A stretch of 64,000 nt of DNA from Mycolicibacterium elephantis DSM 44368 (GCF_004014805.1 NZ_ATDN01000034.1:124001-188000), one strand, 5' to 3'; positions 1-8,220 are shown, numbered from the stretch's first letter. The notes: generated by a model not told the origin, from the letters alone. Program-made: numbers and translations.

Positions 1-1
1 C

Positions 2-1033
2 TGGCTGCACGCGGCGCGCATCGCCGCGGCCACCGTTCCACTGCTGCTGGCACTGGTCGCGGTCAGCTTCGACGACGGCCGCGACATGGCGCTGGCACTG
101 GCGTGCGGCATCGCGGCGGTGCTGGCGATCGTCGCCGCGTTGATCCTGTCGCTGTGGACCGTGAACCGGGTCGCGATGGCGCTGCTCACCGCCGCCGGTG
201 TGCTGCCGGTTCTGTGTGTGGGCCTGGCCGCGAGTCGGCTGGTCGCCGCGGCGATGGCGGCAGCCCTGTCGGCGGCACTGCTGGCGATCGTGCTCGCCGG
301 TCGGGGGCTGCCTGCGGTCGCGGGCGCGGCGCGGCAGGTGTGGGCGGTGTTGGCGGCCGTCGCGGCGCTGATCGCGGTGCTGGTCGCGTTCGACGGGCAT
401 ATCGCCGGGCCGGTGCTGTTGGCGATGGCGCTGGTGGTGGCGGTGGCCGGGCGCGCCGAGACGGTCGCGAGGTGGACAGCCGTCGGGTTCGCCATCGTGG
501 GTGGTGGTTTCTACTTGAGCTACGCCCCGCCGGATTCGTTGATCGAAGCGACCGCGACGACGCCGGCCACGGGCATCTCCACGGTGATCGCGAGCCTGCT
601 GCTGATCGCCTGCGCCGTGGTGATCGTCTGGTCGTTCCCCGGCCGGGACTCCACGGCGTGGGCCGGAGCCGCCATCGTGGTGGTCTATGCGCTCACGGCG
701 CTCACCGTCACCGCCGGAGTGCTGATCGGCGGCGAGGGCGGCGGCTTCTTCGGCGGCCACATGGCGGCGACCATCTGCTGGATCGCGCTGGCCGCCGCGC
801 TGTTCGGGTATGCCGCGCGGGTGCCGCGGGCGGACCGGTCGCTACCGATCGGCGGGGGACTGGCGCTGGTCGCGGCCGCGATGGCCAAGCTCTTCCTGTT
901 CGATCTCGGGACGTTGGACGGGATCTTCCGGGTGGTGGTCTTCATCGTCGTCGGCCTGGTACTGCTGGGAATGGGAGCGGGTTATGCCCGGTTGCTCGAA
1001 AGGCAGGACCAGCAAAAAGAGCAGTCGGTGTGA
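2..1033 (+). CDS. DUF2339 family membrane protein, C-terminal part (5' end outside window)
   Basis: The reading frame is already open at base 2, so the gene begins upstream of the window; about 343 residues are visible. They form a run of roughly ten closely spaced hydrophobic helices rich in Ala, Val and Leu, with almost no soluble domain. The last helices (near residues 295-340 of the visible part) contain AKLFLFDLGTLDGIFRVVVF, which is the typical closing motif of DUF2339 predicted inner-membrane proteins. The function of that family is not established. The stop lies 55 bp before dps2 and no terminator is obvious between them. Family call from the C-terminal motif; moderately sure. Confidence 0.75.
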   Translation, partial: WLHAARIAAATVPLLLALVAVSFDDGRDMALALACGIAAVLAIVAALILSLWTVNRVAMALLTAAGVLPVLCVGLAASRLVAAAMAAALSAALLAIVLAGRGLPAVAGAARQVWAVLAAVAALIAVLVAFDGHIAGPVLLAMALVVAVAGRAETVARWTAVGFAIVGGGFYLSYAPPDSLIEATATTPATGISTVIASLLLIACAVVIVWSFPGRDSTAWAGAAIVVVYALTALTVTAGVLIGGEGGGFFGGHMAATICWIALAAALFGYAARVPRADRSLPIGGGLALVAAAMAKLFLFDLGTLDGIFRVVVFIVVGLVLLGMGAGYARLLERQDQQKEQSV

Positions 1034-1055
1034 TATTCACCATCTATTAAACTGG

Positions 1056-1067
1056 ATTGGATCCAAT
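1056..1067. promoter_or_regulatory. Perfect 12-bp palindrome in the dps2 promoter/leader
   Basis: ATTGGATCCAAT is a perfect palindrome ending 4 bp before the dps2 Shine-Dalgarno (AGGAGG, 1070-1075). A possible -10 (TATTAA, 1045-1050) lies just upstream, so the palindrome would cover the transcription start. This is the position expected of a repressor operator. It does not match the IdeR or FurA consensus closely, so the regulator is unknown. Confidence 0.4.
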
Positions 1068-1088
1068 TTAGGAGGTGTTGAAGTAGAC

Positions 1089-1580
1089 ATGACTACCAAC
1101 GCACGTCGAACCGAAGAGGAAATCCAAGAATTCGTCGCCTCGGCCGAGCTGAGCGCGAACCTGCAGCGGGTGCTCGTCGACCTGATCGAGCTGCACCTGC
1201 AAGGCAAGCAGGCGCACTGGAACGTCGTCGGGACCAACTTCCGTGACCTGCACCTGCAGCTCGACGAACTCGTCGACTTCGCCCGCGAGGGCAGCGACAT
1301 CGTCGCCGAGCGCATGCGCGCACTGTGGGCCGTGCCGGACGGCCGAACCGACACCGTGGCAGCCACCACGACGCTTCCGCAGTTCCCGGCCTATGAGCAG
1401 AGCACAAGCGAGGTCGTCGACCTGATCGCGAGGCGCACCTATGCCGTCGTCGACACCATTCGCTCGGTGCGCGACGCCGTCGAGGCCGAGGACGCGGCCA
1501 GCGCCGACATCCTGCACGGGCTGATCGAGGGCCTGGAGAAGCAGGCGTGGCTGATCAAGTCGGAGAACCGCAAGGTCTGA
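1089..1580 (+). CDS. dps2: Dps-family ferritin-like DNA-protecting protein (Dps2 type)
   Basis: This 163-residue protein is a mini-ferritin. Dps proteins form dodecamers that oxidise and store Fe2+ using H2O2 and shield DNA during stress. The motif GKQAHWNVVG followed by LHLQLDELVDFAREGSD carries the His, Asp and Glu ligands of the inter-subunit ferroxidase site. The sequence, including the ending LEKQAWLIKSENRKV, closely resembles my recollection of the second Dps of M. smegmatis (Dps2) and is unlike Dps1, which has a long Lys-rich tail. The ATG at 1089 is chosen because AGGAGG sits 13 bp upstream. A 12-bp palindrome precedes it and a strong hairpin follows the stop. Confidence 0.93.
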   Translation: MTTNARRTEEEIQEFVASAELSANLQRVLVDLIELHLQGKQAHWNVVGTNFRDLHLQLDELVDFAREGSDIVAERMRALWAVPDGRTDTVAATTTLPQFPAYEQSTSEVVDLIARRTYAVVDTIRSVRDAVEAEDAASADILHGLIEGLEKQAWLIKSENRKV

Positions 1581-1620
1581 TCCCGTTGGCCTCACAACCG
1601 CATACGACCGCATCGTTTCG

Positions 1621-1647
1621 CACGGGGGTGGGTATCCCACCCCCGTG
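1621..1647 (+). terminator. Perfect 12-bp stem hairpin between dps2 and the next gene, ending on its start codon
   Basis: Two arms, CACGGGGGTGGG and CCCACCCCCGTG, are perfectly complementary over 12 bp with a 3-nt loop (TAT). The hairpin begins 40 bp after the dps2 stop and could end dps2 transcription, although no T-tract follows. The last three bases of the 3' arm are the GTG start codon of the next gene, so in a read-through transcript the start codon would be buried in the stem. Confidence 0.55.
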
Positions 1648-2097
1648 ACTGTGAGAAGAGACGTCCACGCCTCGCGCCAGCAGGTGTGGGATGTGTTGGC
1701 CGACGGCTGGACCTATTCGCAATGGGTGGTCGGCAACAGCCGGATGCGAGCCGTCGACCCGAACTGGCCGGAGCCTGGCTCCAAGATCTGCCACTCCATC
1801 GGCGTCTGGCCGCTGGTGATCAACGACGTGACCGTTGTCGAGCACAGTGAGCCGCTCGAGGAGCTGGTGCTGCACGCCAAGGGCCGCCCCTTCGGTGGTG
1901 CCCGGATCGTGTTGCGGCTCAGCGATATTCCCGACGGCTGTCGGGTGGAGATGGAGGAGTTCCCGGTGAGCGGGCCGGCTTCCGTCCTGCCGAGCCGGCT
2001 CTCCGACATGGCGATGTGGCCGCGCAATCGGGAGACGTTGTGGCGGTTGGCCGCATTGGCCGAGCAGCTCAAGCCGACCGAGGTGTCGGACCGCTGA
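1645..2097 (+). CDS. SRPBCC (START-like) ligand-binding fold protein
   Basis: A 150-residue protein beginning TVRRDVHASRQQVWDVLADG and continuing with W, G and P positions typical of polyketide cyclase/START-fold (SRPBCC) proteins, which bind hydrophobic ligands in a helix-grip cavity. No catalytic residues or second domain are recognised, so the ligand is unknown. The GTG at 1645 is the only reasonable start for the conserved N-terminus, but it lies in the stem of a hairpin and has no clear Shine-Dalgarno. The 3' end overlaps the convergent adenylate cyclase gene by 29 bp. Confidence 0.75.
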   Translation: MTVRRDVHASRQQVWDVLADGWTYSQWVVGNSRMRAVDPNWPEPGSKICHSIGVWPLVINDVTVVEHSEPLEELVLHAKGRPFGGARIVLRLSDIPDGCRVEMEEFPVSGPASVLPSRLSDMAMWPRNRETLWRLAALAEQLKPTEVSDR

Positions 2098-3379
2098 CCG
2101 GTTGCAACTCGACGGCGTTGCGCACCGCCTCGTCGTCACGGCGGCCCACCAGATACCACGTGTGCATCAGACCCTTGCCCTTGACTTCGACCGGCCCGCG
2201 CTCCTCGAACAGAAACTTGTCCTTGAGCCGCTCGTAGACGTTCTGCGGGACCTGGATTCGGCCCTCCACGTCCGTGGTCTCCATGCGCGACGCGACGTTG
2301 ACGGCGTCGCCCCAGACGTCGTAGAAGAACTTGCGCGCCCCGACGACGCCGGCCACCACCGGGCCGGCTGCCAACCCGATACGCAGCGGCACTTCGCGAC
2401 CGCGCGGGTCGCGCAGGTCCGCGACCGCATCGGCCATGTCCAGGGCCATACAGGCCAGCGCCTGGAGGTGGTCTTCCCTCGGGTGGGGCACACCGCTGAC
2501 CACCATGTAGGAATCACCGCTGGTCTTGACCTTCTCCAGACCGTGGCGGTCGACGAGCGCGTCGAGGTCGGTGTAGAGGCGGTCGAGAAAGCGGACCAGA
2601 TCGCTGGGCGCGGTGTCGCTGGCGCGCTTGGTGTATCCGGCGATGTCGGCGAACAGGATCGAAGCATCGTCGTACTTGTCGGCGATGATGTTGCGGGTCG
2701 GATCCTTGAGCCGGTCGGCGATCGTGGTGGGCAGGATGTTGGCCAGCAGCCGTTCGGACCGGTCGTATTCGGCCTCCATCGCCAGCCGGGCACGCCGGAT
2801 CTCACGCAGCGCATACCAGAGGGTCGCCACCAGCAGGATCCACGCGCTGATCACGGTCAGCACGAACGACGTCTGAAACGCCCACGGGGGCTGCCGCCCG
2901 GTGTCGTTGGGCACGAGAAACTCGAGCAGGATGACCGCGGCGGCGCCGATCGAGGCGAGCACCGCCGCCAGTACCAGGTGGTCGATGCCCAGGACCACAA
3001 CCGTGATCGCCGCGGCGACCACGAAGTACAGCTGAAGGCCGGTGCCGGTGCCCAGATACACGCACAGCACGGTGACGACGGCATAGGCGACCGCGAAGAA
3101 GACCAGCGGTGCCACCAGTTCCCCGAACCTGCAGAGGAGCGGGATCATCAAGAATACGAGCGCGCAGCCGAGATTCAGCAGCGGAATCCACCAGATCTCC
3201 CGATTGACCAGCCACCCCTGGATCGCGAAGAAGACGATGATGGCCGCGCTGATCATCGCGGTCACGTTCAGCACCCGGCGACGACGTTCGGCCGAGGTGG
3301 TGTAGTGGCGCGCGCTGGCCGGGGCGCGACTGTCTAGCGCCAGGTCCGGCACGCAGACGGCTCGGAACTTCGCCACCAC
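2069..3379 (-). CDS. cya: Six-helix membrane class III adenylate cyclase (Rv1625c homologue)
   Basis: Converts ATP to cAMP at the membrane. From the GTG at 3379 the protein has 436 residues, close to the 443 of M. tuberculosis Rv1625c. Residues 38-185 form six membrane helices; a linker with ANILPTTIADRLKDP leads into one cyclase homology domain. Visible catalytic residues are the metal Asp in ILFADIAGYT, Lys and the second metal Asp in EKVKTSGDSY, and Asp, Asn and Arg in YDVWGDAVNVASRME. These are the full ATP-specific class III set, so an active homodimer is expected. An adjacent GTG (3376) is equally possible; the frame runs open to 3607, but the extra N-terminus is not protein-like. It overlaps the SRPBCC gene tail to tail. 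Confidence 0.92.
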   Translation of the reverse strand: MVAKFRAVCVPDLALDSRAPASARHYTTSAERRRRVLNVTAMISAAIIVFFAIQGWLVNREIWWIPLLNLGCALVFLMIPLLCRFGELVAPLVFFAVAYAVVTVLCVYLGTGTGLQLYFVVAAAITVVVLGIDHLVLAAVLASIGAAAVILLEFLVPNDTGRQPPWAFQTSFVLTVISAWILLVATLWYALREIRRARLAMEAEYDRSERLLANILPTTIADRLKDPTRNIIADKYDDASILFADIAGYTKRASDTAPSDLVRFLDRLYTDLDALVDRHGLEKVKTSGDSYMVVSGVPHPREDHLQALACMALDMADAVADLRDPRGREVPLRIGLAAGPVVAGVVGARKFFYDVWGDAVNVASRMETTDVEGRIQVPQNVYERLKDKFLFEERGPVEVKGKGLMHTWYLVGRRDDEAVRNAVELQPVSGPTPRSA

Positions 3380-3981
3380 AGTCAAAGCGTAGCGCCGTGC
3401 GTCCGCGACAACCTGCGACTTTGACACCACCGGATGCAAACCGACTTTGCCCGCCGAATTCCGGTCGTCGCATCGCCGAAAATCGGAGAATTTGCCCGCC
3501 TCTCGGGCCTTCGGAATTACGGGCGAGCGGTCGAGCCCCGGGGCCAGACGGGTGCACCGTGTCCCGCCGAGGTCGATCGCAAACACGAGCGGCAGCGTGT
3601 ACGACACCGGATTTCCCGATATCGACCACCACGCGCCCTCTCTCGTTGAAAATCACCGGCTTCGATAATTTCCACTTATATGGCGTTGCTTCTGTTAGAG
3701 CAAGCTAGTGGTGGGTAGACCTCAATTCGCCTTTGGTGACCGCTATTGATCTAGGCAATCGAGTTATTTGTGGATAGACTTCAATGGCTTTTTTGACATT
3801 GCAGCGATCTAACTAGATTTTGCTGTATTCGCGTAAACCCGCATGTCTGACGGAGGTGTAGGGGCGGGGTGACTTTTGTATCACGCCCTGTTCTCCAATC
3901 GCGCAATTGGCGCATCTTCGATGGGCTAATTTGAATGCATCGCGCAGGAACGCCGTAGCGCTGGTCGAGAACAGGAGTGCC
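3380..3981. other. 602-bp intergenic region between divergent cyclase and glycoside hydrolase genes
   Basis: No convincing gene is seen. The part from about 3640 to 3850 is clearly more AT-rich than the surroundings and is likely to hold the promoters of both divergent genes. It contains two imperfect 16-bp direct repeats at 3711-3726 and 3770-3785 (14 of 16 identical). Short open frames in the left part are the N-terminal overrun of the cyclase frame and its antisense. Confidence 0.6.
3711..3785 (+). repeat. Pair of 16-bp direct repeats, 59 bp apart
   Basis: GTGGGTAGACCTCAAT (3711-3726) and GTGGATAGACTTCAAT (3770-3785) differ at two positions and lie in the AT-rich block upstream of the glycoside hydrolase. 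Tandemly spaced motifs of this kind can be activator or repressor sites; no regulator is recognised. Confidence 0.5.
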
Positions 3982-5940
3982 ATGAGGGCCGTCATCAACC
4001 GTCGTCTGCAGCGCTGGGCAATCGCATCAGTGATTGCGGCTGCACCGTTGGCTGTCTTGTGCGCGTATGTGACGAATTTGCTCGTGCCGACCGAGCCGTT
4101 ACCGAAACCGAGCTATGACGCGGCGGCGCTTCACATCGTTCCCACGGCGACCATCAACGACGATTCCACGACGATCGGAATCGCCGATTCGGACATGTAC
4201 GACCCGAACCTCACCGACGAGGAGATCATCAAGCGCTTCGACGACATGCAGGCGCTGGGGGTCAACACGGTTCGGGTGCTCATTCCGTGGGGGGCGATCC
4301 AGCAGGCCGAACCGGGAAGCCCGTTGGAAGTGCTGTTCCCGGAGGACTGGAGCCGGATCGACTTCATTCTCAGCCAGGCCCAGGAACGTGACATGGCCGT
4401 CCTCGGCGTGCTGAACTCCACCCCCTACTGGGGCGGGGCAGACGGCAGCGGATGCCTCGGATGCCCAGGGGTGGCGCCGGATCCGACGAAGTTCGCCGAG
4501 TTCGCGGGTGAAGCGGTCACCCGCTTCAACGAGCTGTACCCGGGCGTCGTCTCCGCCTACGAGGTGTGGAACGAGCCCAACTATTACCGGTCCTGGGTTC
4601 CGGTGGTCGACCCCGTCGGCTACACCGAGGTGCTCAAGGCCGCCTATACCGCGATCAAGGCCGCCGATCCCAACGCGACCGTCGTCGCGGGGGTGCTGGC
4701 CGCGGTCGTGTCGGCAGGCGGCTTCACGATGGATCCGGTGACCTTTGTGCGCACCATGTATGCCAACGGGGCCAAGGGATACTTCGACGCGCTGTCCTAT
4801 CACCCGTATAGCTATGACCGGCCGTTCGGTGAGCAGAACCCCAACTTCATCTCGCCGCTGCGCACGCTGCTGGAGATGCGCCAGACGATGCTCGACAACG
4901 GGGACGAGCTGGTGAAGATCTGGGCAACCGAATACGGGCTGCCGACCTCGATGGTCACCTACCAGCAGCAGGCCGACTTCATCGAGGACTTCCTGAACAC
5001 CTGGGCGTACGGCCTCACCGATGAGCAGATGGCGCAACTGCCCGCCCAGTTCCGCGAGCTGGCTGCGGACTGGAGAAATTGGATCGGCCCGGCGTTCATC
5101 TACACGCTGCGCGACCGACTGGCCGCCTCCGATAGCGAGCAGGGCTCGATGGGGCTCTACTACTTCGATGAGGTCAGCGGTGAGTGGAAGATGAAGCCCG
5201 CCGCCGAGGTCATCAAGTGGATCATCGAAGAGCGTACATCGAACAGTTTCGCCGAGGCGCTGGCCGCGTCGCTGCAGAAGCTCGTCCAGCAGGTGGCCGA
5301 GTCGGTGGCGGCGGCGGTGCAGACCGCGGTGGTGCCCGCGGTGACGCAGACCGTTGCGCAGGTCGGCGCCCAAGTCGCCGACGCGTTGGCGAACGCCCTC
5401 GCGGCCTGGCTGGGGTCGCTCGGGAAGCCGGCGCCGGTGGCGGCCGGCGTGACCGCGACGGACGCGCCGTCGCCGGTCGACCATGTCGTTCAGGACGGGA
5501 CCGATGTGGTGGCCGAGCCCGAGGTCACCGAACCCGTCGCGCCCGCTGAGCCCGTCGAGTCGGACGTCGTCGACGAGGGCGATGTCGAGGTGCTCGCCGC
5601 CAGGGACGACGCGGACGAGGTCGACGACGCCACTGAGGTCGACTTCACTGAGGTCGACGTCACGGACGTCGACGTCACGGAGGTCGACGTGGATGAGGAT
5701 GTGCTGGATGACGAGGACCTCGACGCGGACCTCGACGTGGACCTGGACGTGGACCTCGACGTGGATGACGTGACGGACACCGACGGCACTCCGAGCGGTG
5801 CCAGACACGCCCAAGGCGATGTCGAGAAGGCGACGACCGTCGACGCCATCAAGGACCGGCTGGCAGGCGAAACGGCCGCCTCAGACGCGGACACCGGAGG
5901 AAAGGCCGGGGGTGACACCGGCGCGGACGCGGCGGCCTGA
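3982..5940 (+). CDS. Membrane-anchored or secreted glycoside hydrolase (TIM-barrel, GH39/GH5-like) with Asp/Val-repeat tail
   Basis: A 652-residue protein. The start ATG (3982) has AGGAG 5 bp upstream and opens an N-terminal signal/anchor (basic RRLQRW, then a hydrophobic stretch to about residue 36). Residues about 60-430 form a (beta/alpha)8 glycosidase: EVWNEPN supplies the likely acid/base Glu and IWATEYGLPT the likely nucleophile Glu, as in clan GH-A retaining enzymes such as the PslG/GH39 group. The substrate cannot be read from the sequence. Residues 430-500 are Ala-rich helices (VAESVAAAVQTAVV), and about 540-610 is an acidic Asp-Val/Thr-Glu-Val repeat, followed by a Gly/Ala/Asp-rich end. 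Rapid growers carry such hydrolases; it is not part of the Rv1625c-Rv1626 interval in M. tuberculosis. Confidence 0.78.
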   Translation: MRAVINRRLQRWAIASVIAAAPLAVLCAYVTNLLVPTEPLPKPSYDAAALHIVPTATINDDSTTIGIADSDMYDPNLTDEEIIKRFDDMQALGVNTVRVLIPWGAIQQAEPGSPLEVLFPEDWSRIDFILSQAQERDMAVLGVLNSTPYWGGADGSGCLGCPGVAPDPTKFAEFAGEAVTRFNELYPGVVSAYEVWNEPNYYRSWVPVVDPVGYTEVLKAAYTAIKAADPNATVVAGVLAAVVSAGGFTMDPVTFVRTMYANGAKGYFDALSYHPYSYDRPFGEQNPNFISPLRTLLEMRQTMLDNGDELVKIWATEYGLPTSMVTYQQQADFIEDFLNTWAYGLTDEQMAQLPAQFRELAADWRNWIGPAFIYTLRDRLAASDSEQGSMGLYYFDEVSGEWKMKPAAEVIKWIIEERTSNSFAEALAASLQKLVQQVAESVAAAVQTAVVPAVTQTVAQVGAQVADALANALAAWLGSLGKPAPVAAGVTATDAPSPVDHVVQDGTDVVAEPEVTEPVAPAEPVESDVVDEGDVEVLAARDDADEVDDATEVDFTEVDVTDVDVTEVDVDEDVLDDEDLDADLDVDLDVDLDVDDVTDTDGTPSGARHAQGDVEKATTVDAIKDRLAGETAASDADTGGKAGGDTGADAAA

Positions 5941-5980
5941 CGGAAACCGTTGTGCCACAGCGGCCGCAGAGTGCAAAGCG

Positions 5981-6054
5981 TGCCCTCGGTGGGATTCGAA
6001 CCCACACTGTCTGGGTTTTGAGTCCAGTTCCTCTGCCAGTTGGGATACGAGGGC
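5981..6054 (-). tRNA. leuV: tRNA-Leu (anticodon CAA)
   Basis: A complete 74-nt cloverleaf on the minus strand: 7-bp acceptor stem GCCCTCG/CGAGGGC, T8 A9, D-loop with GG, anticodon arm CTGGA-CTCAAAA-CCCAG, T-arm GTGGG-TTCGAAT-CCCAC, and discriminator A73. The anticodon is CAA (Leu, reads UUG). CCA is not encoded. The variable loop is only 5 nt, unlike the long arm usual in bacterial tRNA-Leu, and the anticodon stem has an A-C mismatch at 31-39. A tRNA gene near Rv1626 is also present in M. tuberculosis as I recall. Confidence 0.87.
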
Positions 6055-6139
6055 ATCGGGACGAATGTTCCCGCGGCTTTCTACCTTAGAGGATGACCCG
6101 ACGTCGCAGATCGCGGCCGCTACCGCCACAATATCCACC

Positions 6140-6763
6140 ATGACCGGGTCACCGACCGACGCTCAGAAGTCACGCCGCGTTCTCGTCGCCGAAGACGAGG
6201 CGCTCATCCGCATGGATTTGGCCGAGATGCTGCGCGACGAAGGCTACGAGATCGTCGGCGAGGCCGGTGACGGCCAGGAAGCCGTCGACCTGGCCGAGCA
6301 GCTCAAGCCCGATCTGGTGATCATGGACGTCAAGATGCCCCGCCGGGACGGCATCGACGCGGCCTCGGAGATCGCAAGCAAGCGCATCGCTCCCATCGTC
6401 ATCCTCACCGCGTTCAGCCAACGCGACCTCGTCGAGCGCGCCCGAGACGCCGGCGCGATGGCGTACCTGGTGAAACCGTTCACCGTCACCGACCTCATCC
6501 CGGCCATCGAAGTGGCGGTCAGCCGGTTCCGCGAGATCACCGCACTGGAGGACGAGGTCGCCACCCTGTCGGACCGGTTGGAGACCCGCAAGCTCGTCGA
6601 GCGTGCCAAGGGTTTGCTGCAGACCAAGCACCAGATGACCGAACCCGAGGCGTTCAAGTGGATCCAGCGCGCCGCGATGGACCGCCGGACCACCATGAAG
6701 CGGGTCGCCGAAGTGGTGCTGGAAAACCTCGACACGCCCGAGGAAGCTCCGCCGGCGAGCTGA
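6140..6763 (+). CDS. pdtaR: Response regulator with ANTAR RNA-binding output domain (PdtaR, Rv1626 homologue)
   Basis: 207 residues, against 205 in M. tuberculosis. Residues 12-128 are a receiver domain: acidic pocket EDE (18-20), phosphoacceptor Asp63 in IMDVKMP, conserved Thr in ILTAF and Lys in YLVKPF. A coiled linker (about 130-150) leads to a C-terminal ANTAR domain (ERAKGLLQTKHQMTEPEAFKWIQRAAM) that binds paired hairpins in nascent RNA and prevents termination. PdtaR is phosphorylated by the soluble kinase PdtaS, which is not in this window. The ATG at 6140 gives the family length. The gene is read away from the adjacent tRNA. Confidence 0.95.
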   Translation: MTGSPTDAQKSRRVLVAEDEALIRMDLAEMLRDEGYEIVGEAGDGQEAVDLAEQLKPDLVIMDVKMPRRDGIDAASEIASKRIAPIVILTAFSQRDLVERARDAGAMAYLVKPFTVTDLIPAIEVAVSRFREITALEDEVATLSDRLETRKLVERAKGLLQTKHQMTEPEAFKWIQRAAMDRRTTMKRVAEVVLENLDTPEEAPPAS

Positions 6764-6960
6764 GAAATCGTCCGCGTCCGGTAAACACTGCGTTTCCGAA
6801 GTCGCGGTTTGTCGTATTCGACAAGCCTGACCACGCGACGCGCGTGCCAACAGCACGCGCCACAGCCATGCGTTGGCTAAGGTCTTCCCGGGGCGTCGCC
6901 GCCTATCCGAACCCCTGGGCTGGTGTGATGCCGACGAGAACTTCGATCGGGAGGTGAAAC

Positions 6961-8172
6961 GTGCGCGGTCGCGTAGCACGGAATGCAGTCGCTGTCGGTA
7001 GCGCGGGCCTGCTCGCGTTGGCGTTGGCGGGCTGCCAACAGTCCGAGCCCGGCGAGGACACGGGGCAGACCGACCTCAAGATCGTCGAGCAGGTGCAGAT
7101 CGACCAGAACGGGACGGAGGTGCCGCCCGACGAAAGCGCCGCACCCGCCGATCCCGCCGGCGACGGGCAGGCGCAGTGCCCGCCGGTCTCGATCGCCATG
7201 GCCGGTGCGCTCAACGGGCCGGACGCCGCGCTGGGCATCAACATCAAGAACGGCATCCAGCTGGCGGTCGACAAACACAACGCCGCCAACCCGGGCTGCC
7301 AGGTACAGCTGAAGACCTTCGACACCGAGGGCGACCCGCAGCGCGCCACCCAGATCGCACCGCAGATCATCAACGACGCCTTCACGATCGGCCTGATCGG
7401 GCCGGCCTTCTCCGGGGAGACCATGGCCACCGGCGACGTGTTCAACCAGGCCGGCCTCGTCGCGGCCACTGCCTCGGCCACCAACGTGACGCTGTCCGAC
7501 AAGGGCTGGCGCACCTTCTTGCGCGGTCTGGGCAACGACGGCGTGCAGGGACCCGCGGTGGCCAACTACATGAAGAACACCCTGGGCCACCAGAAGGTGT
7601 GCGTGGTCGACGACAGCACCGACTACGGTCTCGGCCTGGCGCAGACCGTGCGCGAGACGCTCGGCCCGGTCGCCGACCCCGCGTGCAACATCTCGGTGAA
7701 GAAGGGGGACAAGGACTTCTCGGCCGCGGTGACGCAGATCAACGGCGCCAGCCCGGACTCCCTGTTCTTCAGCGGTTACTACGCCGAAGCGGCACCGTTC
7801 GTGCAACAGCTCAAGGACGGCGGCTTCACCGGCACCTTCGTCAGCGCCGACGGCGCCAAGGACCCTGAGTTCGTCAAGCAGGCCGGCGACGCGGCGAAGG
7901 ATGCCATCCTGTCCTGCCCGTGCGGTCCGTCCACGGGCAGCTTCGCCGAGGAGTACCGGCAGAAGTTCAACCAGGAACCGGGCACCTACAGCAGTGAGGG
8001 CTACGACCTGGGCACGATCATGCTGAAGGGCATCGACTCCGGTGCCATCACGCGGCCGGCGCTGCTGGAGTTCGTTCGCAATTACGACGGCCGGGGAGTG
8101 GCGCGCCAGTACCAGTGGTCACCCACCGGTGAGCTCACCTCCAGCCTGATCTGGATCTACAAGGTTCAGTAG
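6961..8172 (+). CDS. livJ: Branched-chain amino acid ABC transporter, substrate-binding lipoprotein
   Basis: A 403-residue lipoprotein starting at GTG 6961 with GGGAGG 8 bp upstream. The signal peptide ends in lipobox LALAGC (Cys25 becomes acylated), placing it on the outer face of the membrane. After a linker rich in Asp/Glu/Pro, residues about 70-400 form a type I periplasmic-binding fold (VSIAMAGALNGPDAALGINIKNGIQLAVD, GPAFSGETMATGDVFNQAG) of the Leu/Ile/Val or amide-binding family. It opens a five-gene operon. A hairpin with T-run just after it probably reduces expression of the membrane genes relative to the binding protein. An inverted repeat, TTGTCG-TATT-CGACAA (6809-6824), lies in the upstream intergenic space. 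Confidence 0.9.
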   Translation: MRGRVARNAVAVGSAGLLALALAGCQQSEPGEDTGQTDLKIVEQVQIDQNGTEVPPDESAAPADPAGDGQAQCPPVSIAMAGALNGPDAALGINIKNGIQLAVDKHNAANPGCQVQLKTFDTEGDPQRATQIAPQIINDAFTIGLIGPAFSGETMATGDVFNQAGLVAATASATNVTLSDKGWRTFLRGLGNDGVQGPAVANYMKNTLGHQKVCVVDDSTDYGLGLAQTVRETLGPVADPACNISVKKGDKDFSAAVTQINGASPDSLFFSGYYAEAAPFVQQLKDGGFTGTFVSADGAKDPEFVKQAGDAAKDAILSCPCGPSTGSFAEEYRQKFNQEPGTYSSEGYDLGTIMLKGIDSGAITRPALLEFVRNYDGRGVARQYQWSPTGELTSSLIWIYKVQ

Positions 8173-8185
8173 CCACCTAGGCGGG

Positions 8186-8220
8186 ACGCGTCCGAGACCG
8201 TATGGCTCGGACGCGTTTTC
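8186..8220 (+). terminator. Intra-operon hairpin terminator after livJ
   Basis: Arms ACGCGTCCGAG (8186-8196) and CTCGGACGCGT (8206-8216) pair perfectly over 11 bp around a 9-nt loop and are followed by TTTTC. It lies 14 bp after the livJ stop and 34 bp before livH, so it probably causes partial termination that keeps binding-protein mRNA in excess. Confidence 0.75.

Noticed and set aside
2102-3337. 411-codon frame opposite the membrane cyclase
   Set aside because: Arg/His/Asp-rich shadow, no family features; the minus-strand cyclase is clear.
3380-3607. N-terminal extension of the adenylate cyclase to 3607
   Set aside because: The extra 76 residues are low-complexity and lack the conservation expected; two GTG codons at 3379/3376 give the family length.
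4099-5814. 571-codon frame opposite the glycosidase, and a Ser/Thr-rich frame at 5490-6056
   Set aside because: Both are antisense translations of the Asp/Val repeat and barrel; the Ser/Thr-rich one runs through the tRNA gene.
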